A DNA stretch of 64,000 nucleotides from Bacillus sp. FJAT-27445 (GTDB taxonomy: Bacteria; Bacillota; Bacilli; Bacillales; Cytobacillaceae). Within the stretch, counting starts at the first letter, position 1; each line of letters starts with the position of its first letter. The translations under genes were made by a program, and so were the position numbers. This document shows, one piece after another, positions 18,634-27,702 of the stretch. The DNA is taken from NCBI RefSeq assembly GCF_001510665.1, contig NZ_LMTI01000003.1, forward strand, positions 354,854 to 418,853, in the 5' to 3' direction. The notes beneath the pieces were generated by a model. It was not told the DNA's origin, did not search any database, and saw only the letters and a list, made by a program, of their open reading frames with translations.

Positions 18634-19365
18634 ATGAATCATATCGATCCTTCTGCCGTATTAGGCACTGATGTTTCAGTCGGCTATTTCACTGTTATTG
18701 AAAAAGATGTCAAAATTGGATCCGGGGCTGTCATTGGGAACCGCGTGACAATCCACGAAGGAACCATTATCGGGGAAAATACAACCGTTGCCGATGGCGC
18801 AGTATTGGGGAAGGCGCCGAAGCCTGGAAAAACGAGCACAGTCAAGCTTACCGGCACGTTGCCGCCCCTTGAACTGGCGGATGATGTCACGATTGGTGCC
18901 AATTGCGTTGTGTACAGGGGAGCGAAAATTGGCTCAGGGACGCTGATTGCAGACCTTGCAAGTGTAAGGGAGAATGTCGAAATTGGCGAAGCTGTCATTG
19001 TTGGGCGCGGGGTTACCGTTGAAAACTATGTCAAAATCGGCACCCGGACAAAGATTCAGTCAAACTCGTATATTACTGCCTATACAACCCTTGAAGAGCA
19101 TGTCTTCATTGCTCCATGCGTTACAACGACCAATGATAATTTCATGGGAAGAACCGAAGAGCGTTTCGATAAAATCAAAGGTGCCCATATTAAAAAAGGC
19201 GCAAGGGTCGGAGGTGCTTCGATCATTCTGCCTGGCATTACAATCGAAGAGGAAACATTTGTGGCTGCTGGAGCCCTTGTAACGAAGGACACCGAGCCTA
19301 AAGCCCTTATTAAGGGCGTACCGGCCAAGTTTGTCCGCTCCGTGGACGAACGGGAGCTATTATAG
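18634..19365 (+). CDS. Hexapeptide-repeat N-acetyltransferase (WbpD-like)
   Basis: A 243-aa left-handed beta-helix acyltransferase; imperfect hexapeptide repeats of the (I/V)-G-x-x-(T/V)-x type run through most of its length (for example VIGNRVTIHEG and VIVGRGVTV). The stretch TNDNFMGR.EE and the final ITIEEETFVAAGALVTKD match nucleotide-sugar N-acetyltransferases such as WbpD/WlbB, which acetylate the 3-amino group of UDP-GlcNAc3NA. That substrate is inferred from the neighbours. It is somewhat longer than WbpD (about 190 aa). ATG follows GGGAG. Its stop nearly abuts the flippase start. Confidence 0.82.
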   Translation: MNHIDPSAVLGTDVSVGYFTVIEKDVKIGSGAVIGNRVTIHEGTIIGENTTVADGAVLGKAPKPGKTSTVKLTGTLPPLELADDVTIGANCVVYRGAKIGSGTLIADLASVRENVEIGEAVIVGRGVTVENYVKIGTRTKIQSNSYITAYTTLEEHVFIAPCVTTTNDNFMGRTEERFDKIKGAHIKKGARVGGASIILPGITIEEETFVAAGALVTKDTEPKALIKGVPAKFVRSVDERELL

Positions 19366-19366
19366 G

Positions 19367-20800
19367 GTGCTGGCCCAATTTAAGCGTTTAGGAGCGGATT
19401 CGCTCCTTTACGCATTTATGAATGTAGGAACAAAGCTAATTGCATTTATTATGCTCCCAATTTACACGAATTTCCTGTCCACAACGAAATATGGATACCT
19501 GGAAATTGTCGATAAATGGACCGCGATGCTGACATTCCTGATCATTTTCGGAACCGACTCGGCGTTGTCGTATTATTACTTCGAGACGAAAGACAAAGAG
19601 AAAAGGCTCCAGCACGTAAGGAATGTTATGTATTTCCGTCTTGCGATTGTTGGTCTTCTGGCCCTCGCCGTCATGACGGCCGGCCCGCAGATTTCCGCAA
19701 TGCTGTTTAAAGGGGATCCAGCGCATGTCGACCTGCTGTATATTTCAATTGCGACATTGCTCGTTGATACCGTCACAATTGTGGTCCTGATGGTTATGCG
19801 CTTTGATTTTAAAACAAAGAAGGTTGTAATTTATACGGTCGCGAAGATGCTGTTGATGGCGGTTTTTTCCTACATTTTTCTAAAATATCTCATGCAGTCG
19901 GCAGAAGGTATCCTCTGGGGCCGTTTTGCAGGATTCGGGCTTATCTTCCTGGTTATGCTATCTACTAGCTGGAAATACTTAAAGCCGAAAATCGACATGT
20001 ATATGATGAAGGAAATGCTCAAATATGCAGCTCCGCTTGTACCTGCATCCCTGGCGTTCTGGGTGATTGCCAACCTGAGTGTTTTTGTCCTCCAGGCATT
20101 CCAGTCAATGGCGGAGGTCGGGATTTATGGCGCGGCGACAAGGCTAGCCATGATAATTACCCTGCTCACAAGCGGAGTCCAAATGGCATGGCGCCCTTAT
20201 TCCATGAATATAAAGGACAAACCCGCCAGCCCGCTCCTGTTCTCGAAAATCTATATGGCCCTCTTGCTACTTGGCATCTTTGGCATTATGGCGATTGCAA
20301 CTACGATGCCATGGGTTATCCGTATTCTTGGTGAGGAGTATTATGAGGCGTATAAATATGTCGCCCTCGTTTCGGCTGCCGTATTCTTGAATTTTTATTA
20401 TCTGATTATCTCATCAGGGCTGTTTTTTACTAAAAAAACATCCTTTATTTCCCTCGCATTCGGCATCGTAGCAGTGGTGAACACTGTGCTTAACATTGCC
20501 TTGATCCCAACATTTTCGATTTGGGGAGCTGTGGCATCCTACGTTATCTCCTATATGCTTGCGGTCATCTTTATTTTCCGGAAAAGCCAAAAGGAGTATT
20601 ACGTGCCGGTGTCATTTGGCAAAATGGCCTTCCTGTTCACCGTCATGCTTGCAGCCGTCGTTGGGATTGTCTATGTACAGGAAAACGGTCTCGGCTGGGC
20701 CTACCAGGCGCTGGCATGGCTGGGAGTCGCGGTGGCTATAGCCATTAGTCGCGTCGACAAGGATTTGAGGAGAAAAGCAACTCAGGAAGCAGCCCAATGA
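19367..20800 (+). CDS. Wzx-type lipid-linked oligosaccharide flippase
   Basis: A 477-aa polytopic protein with about 12-14 hydrophobic segments and a charged N-terminus, of the MOP/polysaccharide-biosynthesis exporter superfamily. It would flip undecaprenyl-linked repeat units to the outer face. I place the start at GTG 19367, one base after the acetyltransferase stop, with GGGAG ten bases before it. An in-frame GTG at 19331 would overlap the previous gene by 35 bases. The sequence LGADSLLYAFMNVGTKLIAF opens the first segment. Together with Wzy and Wzz it defines a Wzy-dependent assembly route. Confidence 0.88.
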   Translation: MLAQFKRLGADSLLYAFMNVGTKLIAFIMLPIYTNFLSTTKYGYLEIVDKWTAMLTFLIIFGTDSALSYYYFETKDKEKRLQHVRNVMYFRLAIVGLLALAVMTAGPQISAMLFKGDPAHVDLLYISIATLLVDTVTIVVLMVMRFDFKTKKVVIYTVAKMLLMAVFSYIFLKYLMQSAEGILWGRFAGFGLIFLVMLSTSWKYLKPKIDMYMMKEMLKYAAPLVPASLAFWVIANLSVFVLQAFQSMAEVGIYGAATRLAMIITLLTSGVQMAWRPYSMNIKDKPASPLLFSKIYMALLLLGIFGIMAIATTMPWVIRILGEEYYEAYKYVALVSAAVFLNFYYLIISSGLFFTKKTSFISLAFGIVAVVNTVLNIALIPTFSIWGAVASYVISYMLAVIFIFRKSQKEYYVPVSFGKMAFLFTVMLAAVVGIVYVQENGLGWAYQALAWLGVAVAIAISRVDKDLRRKATQEAAQ

Positions 20801-20849
20801 TGGGCCAATAGATGATTTTATATCTCATTTAGCAAAAGGAGGCATATCC

Positions 20850-21911
20850 GTGAAAATTATTACCGTACTCGGCGCTCGCCCGCAATTCATAAAAGCGGCG
20901 CCTGTATCACGCGTCCTGCGTGAAAACCATACCGAAATCATCGTCCATACCGGGCAGCATTATGACCCGAATATGTCTGATATCTTTTTTGAAGAATTGA
21001 ATATTCCGAAGCCTGACTATCATCTGGCAGTCGGCTCCGGCAATCATGGGAAGCAGACAGGTGAAATGCTCCAGAAGCTTGAAGAGATTGTCCTGGATGA
21101 AAAGCCGGACTATCTGCTCGTCTACGGTGACACCAACTCGACGCTTGCAGGCGCGCTCGTTGCCGCAAAGTTGCATATACCTGTCATCCACATTGAAGCA
21201 GGCCTCCGCAGCTTCAATAAGAAAATGCCGGAAGAAATCAACCGGATTATGACAGACCATGTGTCGGAGTTCCTATTCTGCCCGACGGATACAGCTGTTG
21301 AAAACCTGAAAAGTGAAAATATCACTCGCAACGTCTTTAATATTGGCGATGTCATGTACGATGCGGTTTTATATAACCGGGCGATTGCCGAAGAAAAGTC
21401 CCGCATCCTTGAGGAAAATGGCCTTGAGAAAAAGGGATACCATTTAATTACGATCCATCGTGCCGAAAATACGGACGATGTACAAAATATGCAAAACATC
21501 CTTGAGGCTTTTTCGAATATTGATACTGTCAAGGTTTGGCCGCTCCACCCAAGGACGAAAAACAAACTGGCCTCCTACGGAATCGATATCAACTCCATTC
21601 CGAACCTAAAACTGATTGAGCCGGTTGGCTACCTTGACATGCTGACATTGGTATCAAATGCAAATAAAATCATCACCGATTCAGGCGGTGTCCAAAAGGA
21701 AGCTTATTTTATGAAGGTTCCTTGCGTCACAGTGCGCGAACAGACGGAGTGGGTTGAAACGCTTGAGGAAGATGCAAATATTATTGTGGGCACCTCGGTT
21801 GCTAGAATCCTTGAAGCTGTTCAAAAGAATGTCACTCCATCCTATAAGGACGTGTTCGGCGATGGGATGGCTTCCGAGAAAATTGTTGAAATCATTGAAA
21901 CCCAATCGTAA
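20850..21911 (+). CDS. UDP-GlcNAc-type 2-epimerase (WbpI/WecB family)
   Basis: A 353-aa non-hydrolysing nucleotide-sugar 2-epimerase. The start is GTG with a perfect AAGGAGG site. Family landmarks are HTGQHYD, YGDTNSTLAGA, HIEAGLRSF and SDSGG-like TDSGGVQKEA. The N-terminal GARPQFIKAAPVSR and the late REQTEWVETLE match the WbpI/WlbD branch, which epimerises UDP-GlcNAc3NAcA to the manno form; classic WecB usually reads GTRPEAIKMAP and R..TERPE. The assignment to the WbpI branch rests on these recalled motifs, not on a search. Confidence 0.87.
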   Translation: MKIITVLGARPQFIKAAPVSRVLRENHTEIIVHTGQHYDPNMSDIFFEELNIPKPDYHLAVGSGNHGKQTGEMLQKLEEIVLDEKPDYLLVYGDTNSTLAGALVAAKLHIPVIHIEAGLRSFNKKMPEEINRIMTDHVSEFLFCPTDTAVENLKSENITRNVFNIGDVMYDAVLYNRAIAEEKSRILEENGLEKKGYHLITIHRAENTDDVQNMQNILEAFSNIDTVKVWPLHPRTKNKLASYGIDINSIPNLKLIEPVGYLDMLTLVSNANKIITDSGGVQKEAYFMKVPCVTVREQTEWVETLEEDANIIVGTSVARILEAVQKNVTPSYKDVFGDGMASEKIVEIIETQS

Positions 21912-21923
21912 GGTGGACAGGCT

Positions 21924-23306
21924 ATGCTCTTTCTCCTAATTTGGCTTGTTGTTCTTTCGGGCTCCATCTATTTCTTTAAGAGGGCAAGCGGGAGCCTGAG
22001 TCTTTTAAAGCCTAATATGAATTCAATCATTTTTTACTATTCCTTTTTCATATCAAGTTATATCGGCGCTCTATTAATTGCTATGGGTGTTGACGATTAC
22101 TATATGATCAACAGGATGGTATTTGACTACAACCGTTATGTCGGCTTTTTTGCCATATCATTCGTGATGCTCGTTTTTCCGCTAGTTATGTTTGTAATGG
22201 CGAGGATAGTTGGGTTCAATGCACAAAAGGAATACAACGCCTATCTGGAAAAGGAAGTTGAACTTCCTTTTTCCGGCAGAAAAGATTTTTTTCTGATATT
22301 CCTCGGGCTTTCGTTCATTTCGCTTGCGGCTGTAGCCTACACGATGCTGAAAACAACGCATATCCCGATTCTCGACCTTGTCCTAAACCGGTCGGGGATG
22401 TCACCAGGTGAACTGCGAATCAATGCGCAGCGGAATTTTGGAGGCATCGTCCTAATCAGGAATATTTTTGCCATAGCGCTTACTCCAATGCTGTCCCTGG
22501 TGGCCTATGTATATGCCGCGAGGACAAAGGACCCGAAATGGCAGGTGCTTTTCGCTGTATTATTTTGCGGAGCCATCCTGATTAGCGTCTATGACCTAGC
22601 GAAATCACCAATTTTCTTTTATATCATTATGTTCATGCTCCTGCGGCTTTACATGGGGAAGCTCCGATTTACGTGGGGCAGGCTTGCCGCGTGGGGATCT
22701 CTTGGCGCGATGCTTCTGATCGCCATGTATATCCTAATTCAGGGCGTAACGAATATTGATGCGTATTTGTCCTATAATTCCGGTCCGATAGGGAGGATGA
22801 TATTCGCGCAGATTGCGCCGACCTTCCTGCACCTGGATACGTTCAATGAAGCGCTGCCTTTTTTGGAGGGAAGAAGCCTTCCTTCATCGCTTATCGGGCT
22901 GTTCGATATTGAACAGGTGCGGTCGGCACGGCTGGTTATGGAAAGGGTCTTCCCGGAAAAAGTTGCACAGGGGACCGCTGGCGTACTGAATACGCTCTTC
23001 ATAGCCGAAGCATATGCCAATTTTGGCATGCTCGGGGTTGTAGGGGGAACTATTTATATTGCCGCGCTTGTTCAGGCGCTCTATATTTCATTTTTAAGGC
23101 TCCCAAAAAACCCAGTATTCCTTAGCTTGTTTATTTACTTTACTGTCAACATTCCGCGGACACTCGTAGGCGGGTTTGCCGATTTTCTTTTTAACCCAAT
23201 CTGGGTCATGGTTACGTCCGTATTTGTCGGAATCATGTTATTTATTCGCTTGCGAATCGATTTCTTTGCCTTCCTCCAGCATAGGAAATCGAGAGTAGGG
23301 CGATAG
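21924..23306 (+). CDS. Wzy-type O-antigen/capsule repeat-unit polymerase
   Basis: A 460-aa membrane protein with about 11-12 hydrophobic segments and a large extracytoplasmic loop in the C-terminal half (about residues 270-350), the usual Wzy topology. It starts 12 bases after the epimerase stop. Sequence conservation in this family is low. The assignment rests on topology, the ELRINAQRNFGG-like segment seen in oligosaccharide repeat-unit polymerases, and neighbours Wzx and Wzz. It would join lipid-linked repeats at the outer membrane face. Confidence 0.78.
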   Translation: MLFLLIWLVVLSGSIYFFKRASGSLSLLKPNMNSIIFYYSFFISSYIGALLIAMGVDDYYMINRMVFDYNRYVGFFAISFVMLVFPLVMFVMARIVGFNAQKEYNAYLEKEVELPFSGRKDFFLIFLGLSFISLAAVAYTMLKTTHIPILDLVLNRSGMSPGELRINAQRNFGGIVLIRNIFAIALTPMLSLVAYVYAARTKDPKWQVLFAVLFCGAILISVYDLAKSPIFFYIIMFMLLRLYMGKLRFTWGRLAAWGSLGAMLLIAMYILIQGVTNIDAYLSYNSGPIGRMIFAQIAPTFLHLDTFNEALPFLEGRSLPSSLIGLFDIEQVRSARLVMERVFPEKVAQGTAGVLNTLFIAEAYANFGMLGVVGGTIYIAALVQALYISFLRLPKNPVFLSLFIYFTVNIPRTLVGGFADFLFNPIWVMVTSVFVGIMLFIRLRIDFFAFLQHRKSRVGR

Positions 23307-23315
23307 GAGGACAAA

Positions 23316-24437
23316 ATGAAAACTGTATTACTGTACTATCCCTTCCAGCTCGCCAAAAATGCAAACAGCGGCTCAAAGCTCCGCCCAAGGAAAATGCACG
23401 AAGCCTTTCTTGAATGGGGGCAGGAGCATGGTGTGGAAATCCTGCTGTTATCCGGCCAGTCGAAGGAACGGGCCTCTCTGTTTGAAAAATGGAAATCGGA
23501 AGGGCGGCTGGACAAACTTCTGTTTTGCTATATGGAAAACCAGACGATTCCATTCTGGCTGACCGATCCTGGCCATATTCCGAAGAAGCCATTTGTTGAC
23601 TCGGCTGTAATGTCTTTTTTGCGGAATAAAAATGTTCCGGTCGGGGTCTTTTACCGTGATGTTTACTGGAAGTTTGATGAGCTCTATCCATTGAAGGGGG
23701 CCAAAAAGGCACTCATGCAGTTTGTGTACCGGATGGAGGAGCGTTTTTACGAAAAGTATTGCAAGGCTGTTTTCCTGCCAAGTGATGCAATGGGCAATTT
23801 TGTCGGCATTAACCTTCCGAAAATTTCCTTGCCGCCCGGCGGTACGGACCGTATACCAACAACGGAGAGGAGCAACGTTCCGGAGGCCGCGTCCAAAGCG
23901 ATTTATGTAGGCGGCATTAACAACGAGGACTACGGGCTCTTTTTGTTGCTTGATGCGCTCGAAATCGTAAACAGTGATAAACGGGTCTGTGATTTGACCG
24001 TAGTGTGCAGGGAGGACGAGTTTGAAAAGCTGACAGCGGACAAAAAGGAACGTCTTGCAAGCCAGAGTGTGGCTGTCCGCCATGTGAGCGGAGAAGACCT
24101 GAACGAATTGTATCTTGATATGGACTTCGCGTTCATTCCGCGCTACAAAAGCACCTATAATGACTTTTCCGTGCCTGTTAAGCTTGTAGAGTACCTGTCC
24201 AACGGCCTGCCAGTGCTGGCGACGAACTGCAGCGCCCAAAAGGAAATTATCGAAGGCGGCGGTTACGGGCTCATTTGTGAAGACAATCCAGCTTCGATGG
24301 CTAAGGAAATAAGGAAGATGAGTAATGAAACCGGAATTTACCGGGAAAATATTAAGGATACATTTATCCGGAACCACTCCTGGAAGGCCAGGGTTGAGAA
24401 GGTGCATGAAAGCCTGACTGGAGGTGCTGTCCTGTGA
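23316..24437 (+). CDS. Glycosyltransferase, GT4-like
   Basis: A 373-aa cytosolic glycosyltransferase of GT-B fold type. The C-terminal half has the retaining-GT signature: AIYVGGINNEDYG, then VPVKLVEYLSNGLPVLAT and E-I-I-E-G-G-G-Y-G. The N-terminal half is divergent, and FYRDVYWKFDELYP is a recognisable segment of surface-polysaccharide transferases. It starts nine bases after wzy with an AGGAGG site and overlaps the next gene by four bases, so it is in the same operon. Donor and acceptor are unknown. Confidence 0.85.
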   Translation: MKTVLLYYPFQLAKNANSGSKLRPRKMHEAFLEWGQEHGVEILLLSGQSKERASLFEKWKSEGRLDKLLFCYMENQTIPFWLTDPGHIPKKPFVDSAVMSFLRNKNVPVGVFYRDVYWKFDELYPLKGAKKALMQFVYRMEERFYEKYCKAVFLPSDAMGNFVGINLPKISLPPGGTDRIPTTERSNVPEAASKAIYVGGINNEDYGLFLLLDALEIVNSDKRVCDLTVVCREDEFEKLTADKKERLASQSVAVRHVSGEDLNELYLDMDFAFIPRYKSTYNDFSVPVKLVEYLSNGLPVLATNCSAQKEIIEGGGYGLICEDNPASMAKEIRKMSNETGIYRENIKDTFIRNHSWKARVEKVHESLTGGAVL

Positions 24438-25516
24438 AAATTCTTCTCCTCGCACCGGGAAGATCGATCCATACCCATAAATGGGCGCTTTTTTACAAAA
24501 ATAATGGTATAGATGTAAAGGTTGTAACGTTTGCCGACCATTATTCCGAGGAAAATGCAAAGGAAGTGGATACCATCCAGCTTCCAAAGCTGCTTCCGGG
24601 AAAGCTTTCCTACTTTTCGGGCGTTTTTAGCCTTAGGAAGATTTTAAAGGAATTCAAGCCTGACATCCTGCACGCCCATTATGTGTCGAGCTACGGCTTC
24701 ATTGGCGCGCTAGCGGGCTATAGCCCTTACTATGTTTCTGTCTGGGGCCGTGATATTTTTCAATTCCCGCAGCAGGGTTCGGTCAACAGGAAAATCGTTG
24801 AATACACGCTTGGGAAGGCGGATACAATCTGCTCAACAAGCCATGTGATGGCAGTGGAGACCAATAAATATACAAATAAGCATGTTTACGTAACGCCTTT
24901 TGGTGTTGATTTGACAAAATTCAAGCCTTTGGGGCGTTCGGCTGGTGGGCTAGGCGAAGAGGGGATTACGATTGGAACCGTCAAGGCACTGTCGGATAAA
25001 TATGGCATTGCTGACCTGATCAGGGCGTTTGCCTTTGTCCATGCCACATACCCTTCGGCAAGGCTGCTAATCGTCGGTGACGGGCCTCAGCGGGCTGAAT
25101 ATGAACAGCTTGCCAACGACCTTGGGATTGGTGATGCTACCGAATTCACAGGACGCGTTCCGAATACCGAAGTACCCGCCTACATCAACCGGATGGATAT
25201 TTTCGCGGTTCCATCGACCGAGGACAGCGAAAGCTTCGGAGTTGCCGCTGTTGAGGCAATGGCATGCGGCGTTCCGCCAGTTGTCTCGAACGTGGGCGGC
25301 CTGCCGGAAGTTGTCCTCGAGGGCAAAACAGGTTATGTCGTGCCAAAAGAAAATCCGCAAGAGCTGTCCGAAGCCTTCCTGAAGCTAATTAATGAGCCGG
25401 AGGTTAGGCAGGAAATGTCCGTTAATGGTATCAAGCATGTAAGTGAAAACTATGATTGGGCGCAAAATGCGGCAGATATGGTTAAGCTATACAGAAAGAC
25501 ATTGAAAATGGACTAA
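24434..25516 (+). CDS. Glycosyltransferase family 4
   Basis: A 360-aa GT4 enzyme. It starts with GTG overlapping the previous stop (GTGA), which implies translational coupling. It shows an acceptor-side HAHYVSSYGFIGAL segment, a nucleotide-sugar region with LLIVGDGPQR, FTGRV and the E-x7-E type motif EDSESFGVAAVEAMACG. The family is retaining. It should add one sugar to the lipid-linked repeat on the cytosolic face. Specificity cannot be read from the sequence. Confidence 0.9.
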   Translation: MKILLLAPGRSIHTHKWALFYKNNGIDVKVVTFADHYSEENAKEVDTIQLPKLLPGKLSYFSGVFSLRKILKEFKPDILHAHYVSSYGFIGALAGYSPYYVSVWGRDIFQFPQQGSVNRKIVEYTLGKADTICSTSHVMAVETNKYTNKHVYVTPFGVDLTKFKPLGRSAGGLGEEGITIGTVKALSDKYGIADLIRAFAFVHATYPSARLLIVGDGPQRAEYEQLANDLGIGDATEFTGRVPNTEVPAYINRMDIFAVPSTEDSESFGVAAVEAMACGVPPVVSNVGGLPEVVLEGKTGYVVPKENPQELSEAFLKLINEPEVRQEMSVNGIKHVSENYDWAQNAADMVKLYRKTLKMD

Positions 25517-25597
25517 GCGGACAGGCTTGTTTGAATATCATTACTACCGCCCTTTAAAAGGGCAGCTGTTTTATCCCAACGTAATGGAGTTTTTAAA

Positions 25598-26827
25598 ATG
25601 AAAGTAATTTATCTATGCCAGCACTTTCCACCAGAAACAGGCGCTCCGCAAATCCGTGTTTATGAAGTGAGCAGGGAATTGATCCGGCGCGGCCACCAGG
25701 CGGAAGTCCTGACCGCGTTCCCGCACCATCCAAAGGGAGTCATCCCGGATGAGTACAAGGGAATGTTTTATAAATTTGAATATTGGGATGGTATTCCGGT
25801 CCATCGTTCATGGATTTATCCATCGCCAAAGGGCAGCTTTTGGAAACGGCTTGCATCGTATTTTTCATTTACGTTCAGCGCGTTTTATTCGATTTTTAAA
25901 GCGAAGCCGACGGATGTCATAATCTGTAACTCCCCGCCATTATTCCTTGGAATAACCGGGTATCTTGGCGCGAAAATCAAGGGGGCGAAGTTTGTTTTCA
26001 ATGTGGCCGATATATGGCCAGAATCGGCTGTCGAGCTGGGTATTTTGAAAAATAAGAACTTCATCCGGATGGCGGAGTGGCTAGAAATGTTCCTTTACCG
26101 GAAGTCATGGAAAATCGCAACCGCGACGGAAGGTATCCGCCAGTATATTATTGATAAAGGGAAGAAGCCGGAAGACGTTTTCCTGCTTCCGAACGGCGTG
26201 AATACCGAAACATTCAAGCCGATGCCTAAAGACACGGACCTGCTTGAGGAAATCGGCGCTGAAGGAAAAAAGGTGTTCATGTACGCGGGAACGTTCGGAT
26301 ATGCCCAAGGACTCGACTCAGTTCTTGAGGCGGCCGCCCTGCTTAAGGACGCCGAGCCAGATGCGCATTTCCTGTTTGTCGGGGACGGCCAGGAACGTGA
26401 GAAGCTTCATAAAATGAAGGATGACCTTGGCCTTCATAACGTAACCTTCTATGGGTCCGTACCGGTCTCGGAAATGCCGCGTTTGTTTTCCGCTGCGGAT
26501 TACAGCATCGTTTCCCTTCGCAATATCGAATTGTTCAAGGGTGCGCGCCCATCGAAAATATTCCCGGCGATTTCATCCGGGGTTCCTGTTCTGTATTGTG
26601 GTGACGGCGAAAGTGCCGCCATCCTTGAAGAATACAATTGCGGGAAAATTGCTCCGCCGGAAAACCCGGAGGGGATTGCTGCTGCGGTAAGCGAACTGAT
26701 GAAGCTCAGCGAAGACGATTATGCGGTGATGAGTGAAAACGGCAGGAAGCTAGCTGTTGAACAATATTCGTGGAGTAGTATCGTCGGAGACCTTCTGGAT
26801 AATATTGAAGGTGCGGTGAAGAAATAA
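25598..26827 (+). CDS. Glycosyltransferase family 4, WbuB-like
   Basis: A 409-aa GT4 enzyme beginning MKVIYLCQHFPPETGAPQ, with NVADIWPESAVELGILKN and LPNGVNTETFKP. This is the layout of WbuB-type transferases, which act on N-acetylfucosamine-type donors in Gram-negative O-antigens. Donor identity here is not proven. It is separated from the previous gene by 81 bases containing a small GCCCTT/AAGGGC hairpin with a weak tail (25549-25573), and has an ATGGAG site. It is the last gene of the polysaccharide locus and ends at a strong terminator. Confidence 0.88.
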   Translation: MKVIYLCQHFPPETGAPQIRVYEVSRELIRRGHQAEVLTAFPHHPKGVIPDEYKGMFYKFEYWDGIPVHRSWIYPSPKGSFWKRLASYFSFTFSAFYSIFKAKPTDVIICNSPPLFLGITGYLGAKIKGAKFVFNVADIWPESAVELGILKNKNFIRMAEWLEMFLYRKSWKIATATEGIRQYIIDKGKKPEDVFLLPNGVNTETFKPMPKDTDLLEEIGAEGKKVFMYAGTFGYAQGLDSVLEAAALLKDAEPDAHFLFVGDGQEREKLHKMKDDLGLHNVTFYGSVPVSEMPRLFSAADYSIVSLRNIELFKGARPSKIFPAISSGVPVLYCGDGESAAILEEYNCGKIAPPENPEGIAAAVSELMKLSEDDYAVMSENGRKLAVEQYSWSSIVGDLLDNIEGAVKK

Positions 26828-26835
26828 ATCGTCGG

Positions 26836-26870
26836 AGTGCGGGGCTGGGTGCCTCGCACTTTTTTTGTTT
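26836..26870 (+). terminator. Terminator at the end of the polysaccharide locus
   Basis: AGTGCGGGGC (26836-26845) pairs with GCCTCGCACT (26851-26860) through one G-U pair, followed by a run of T with one G. Confidence 0.9.
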
Positions 26871-27044
26871 CGCGGGTAGCAGCTTTGAGAGTAACGAGAT
26901 TTGTCTGCAAGATTCCCGATGCATTGTCTAAATTTTATCCTAGCAACTTGCTATCGGTTCCTAGCTTTTATGAACCGGAATGGTAATTTTACGAACAGGA
27001 ATTACAATTTTATGAATCAAATACGCGAATTATGTACCGGGCTC

Positions 27045-27490
27045 GGTTCTTCACCATAAGTGGTGCTGGTTTTTGATTAAAATGCCTAACTTATATGTTG
27101 ATTGGAGCGGAGGGCACCGACTCCGGCGGGATGCAGCGGCAAGGTGGAGACCCACGAAAAGCGAAAGTGCCTTGGTCAGCCCCGACAAGCGCTGGAGGGC
27201 CTGAAGGAAAAGTCGCTCTTTGACTTTACCTGAAGGATCGAAGCGACCTCGAGGGGCTAGGCGCTGTAGCTGGACAAACAGGCGCTAGCGCCGAGGAGGC
27301 TCTTAACTGCTCCTGCGCCAAAGATTATTCGAAGAAGCAATCTTCAGCTCGTCGCAAAGCCCTTGATATTTTTCGAGAAGCTTATTCATGGAGTGAATTC
27401 CAGGAAGTTGCTTTGACGTCCCGCGGAAAGCGTGTGCCTGTAGCGCAAATCAACAATATTAGTTAAAACCACTTTTTATGGTGAAGAACC
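27045..27490. mobile_element. MITE-like element with 15-bp perfect terminal inverted repeats
   Basis: The 446-base element begins GGTTCTTCACCATAA (27045-27059) and ends with its exact reverse complement (27476-27490); a GTGGT core is shared a few bases further in. It is flanked by CCGGGCTC (27037-27044) and CCGGACTC (27491-27498), an 8-bp direct repeat with one mismatch. A GGYTCTT end and 8-bp duplications are features I associate with ISL3-family elements; the link is inference. There is no transposase frame inside, so it would need a helper in trans. Confidence 0.65.
27097..27454. repeat. Bacillaceae-type dispersed hairpin repeat inside the element
   Basis: The stretch opens GTTGATTGGAGCGGAGGGCA and closes with CGCGGAAAGCG ... 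GCGCAAATCAAC, imperfectly complementary ends. It contains GCGCTAGCGCCGAGGAGG in the middle. From memory, sequences of this kind are scattered through intergenic regions of many Bacillaceae. It fills most of the MITE-like element. Confidence 0.5.
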
Positions 27491-27649
27491 CCGGACTCCT
27501 GATTTTTCGAACCAATCCAAATTTATGAACGCGGACCAGCTTTATGACCTGGACCCAACAAGGTAACGGGATTATTTCAAAAAAAATATATAGAACTCAA
27601 TGCAACTAACCGCTAAAATCCCAACTCTTTTACAAAAAAACTACTCACA

Positions 27650-27687
27650 AAAAGAAAATCCGCACCAATTAAACTGGTGCGGATTTT
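27650..27687 (-). terminator. Terminator of the lytABC-like operon
   Basis: AAAATCCGCACCA (27655-27667) pairs perfectly with TGGTGCGGATTTT (27675-27687). On the minus strand the tail is T-rich. Confidence 0.88.
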
Positions 27688-27702
27688 TATAAGCTTAAGG
27701 GA

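Larger units (their letters stand above)
26966..27559. repeat. Degenerate ~20-bp tandem repeat, interrupted by an inserted element
   Basis: Short units of the form TTT(T)A(T/C)GAAC-x-GGA recur at about 20-22 base intervals: three complete units from 26966, a fourth split by the insertion at 27045-27490, then three more to 27559. Removing the element and one target copy restores the fourth unit in register. There is no coding potential in this 875-base gene-free interval. Confidence 0.55.

Noticed and set aside
23448-24587. A 379-codon open frame on the minus strand opposite the GT4 gene
   Set aside because: It is the antisense shadow of the glycosyltransferase at 23316; the plus frame has family motifs, a binding site and operon overlap, while the minus frame has none.
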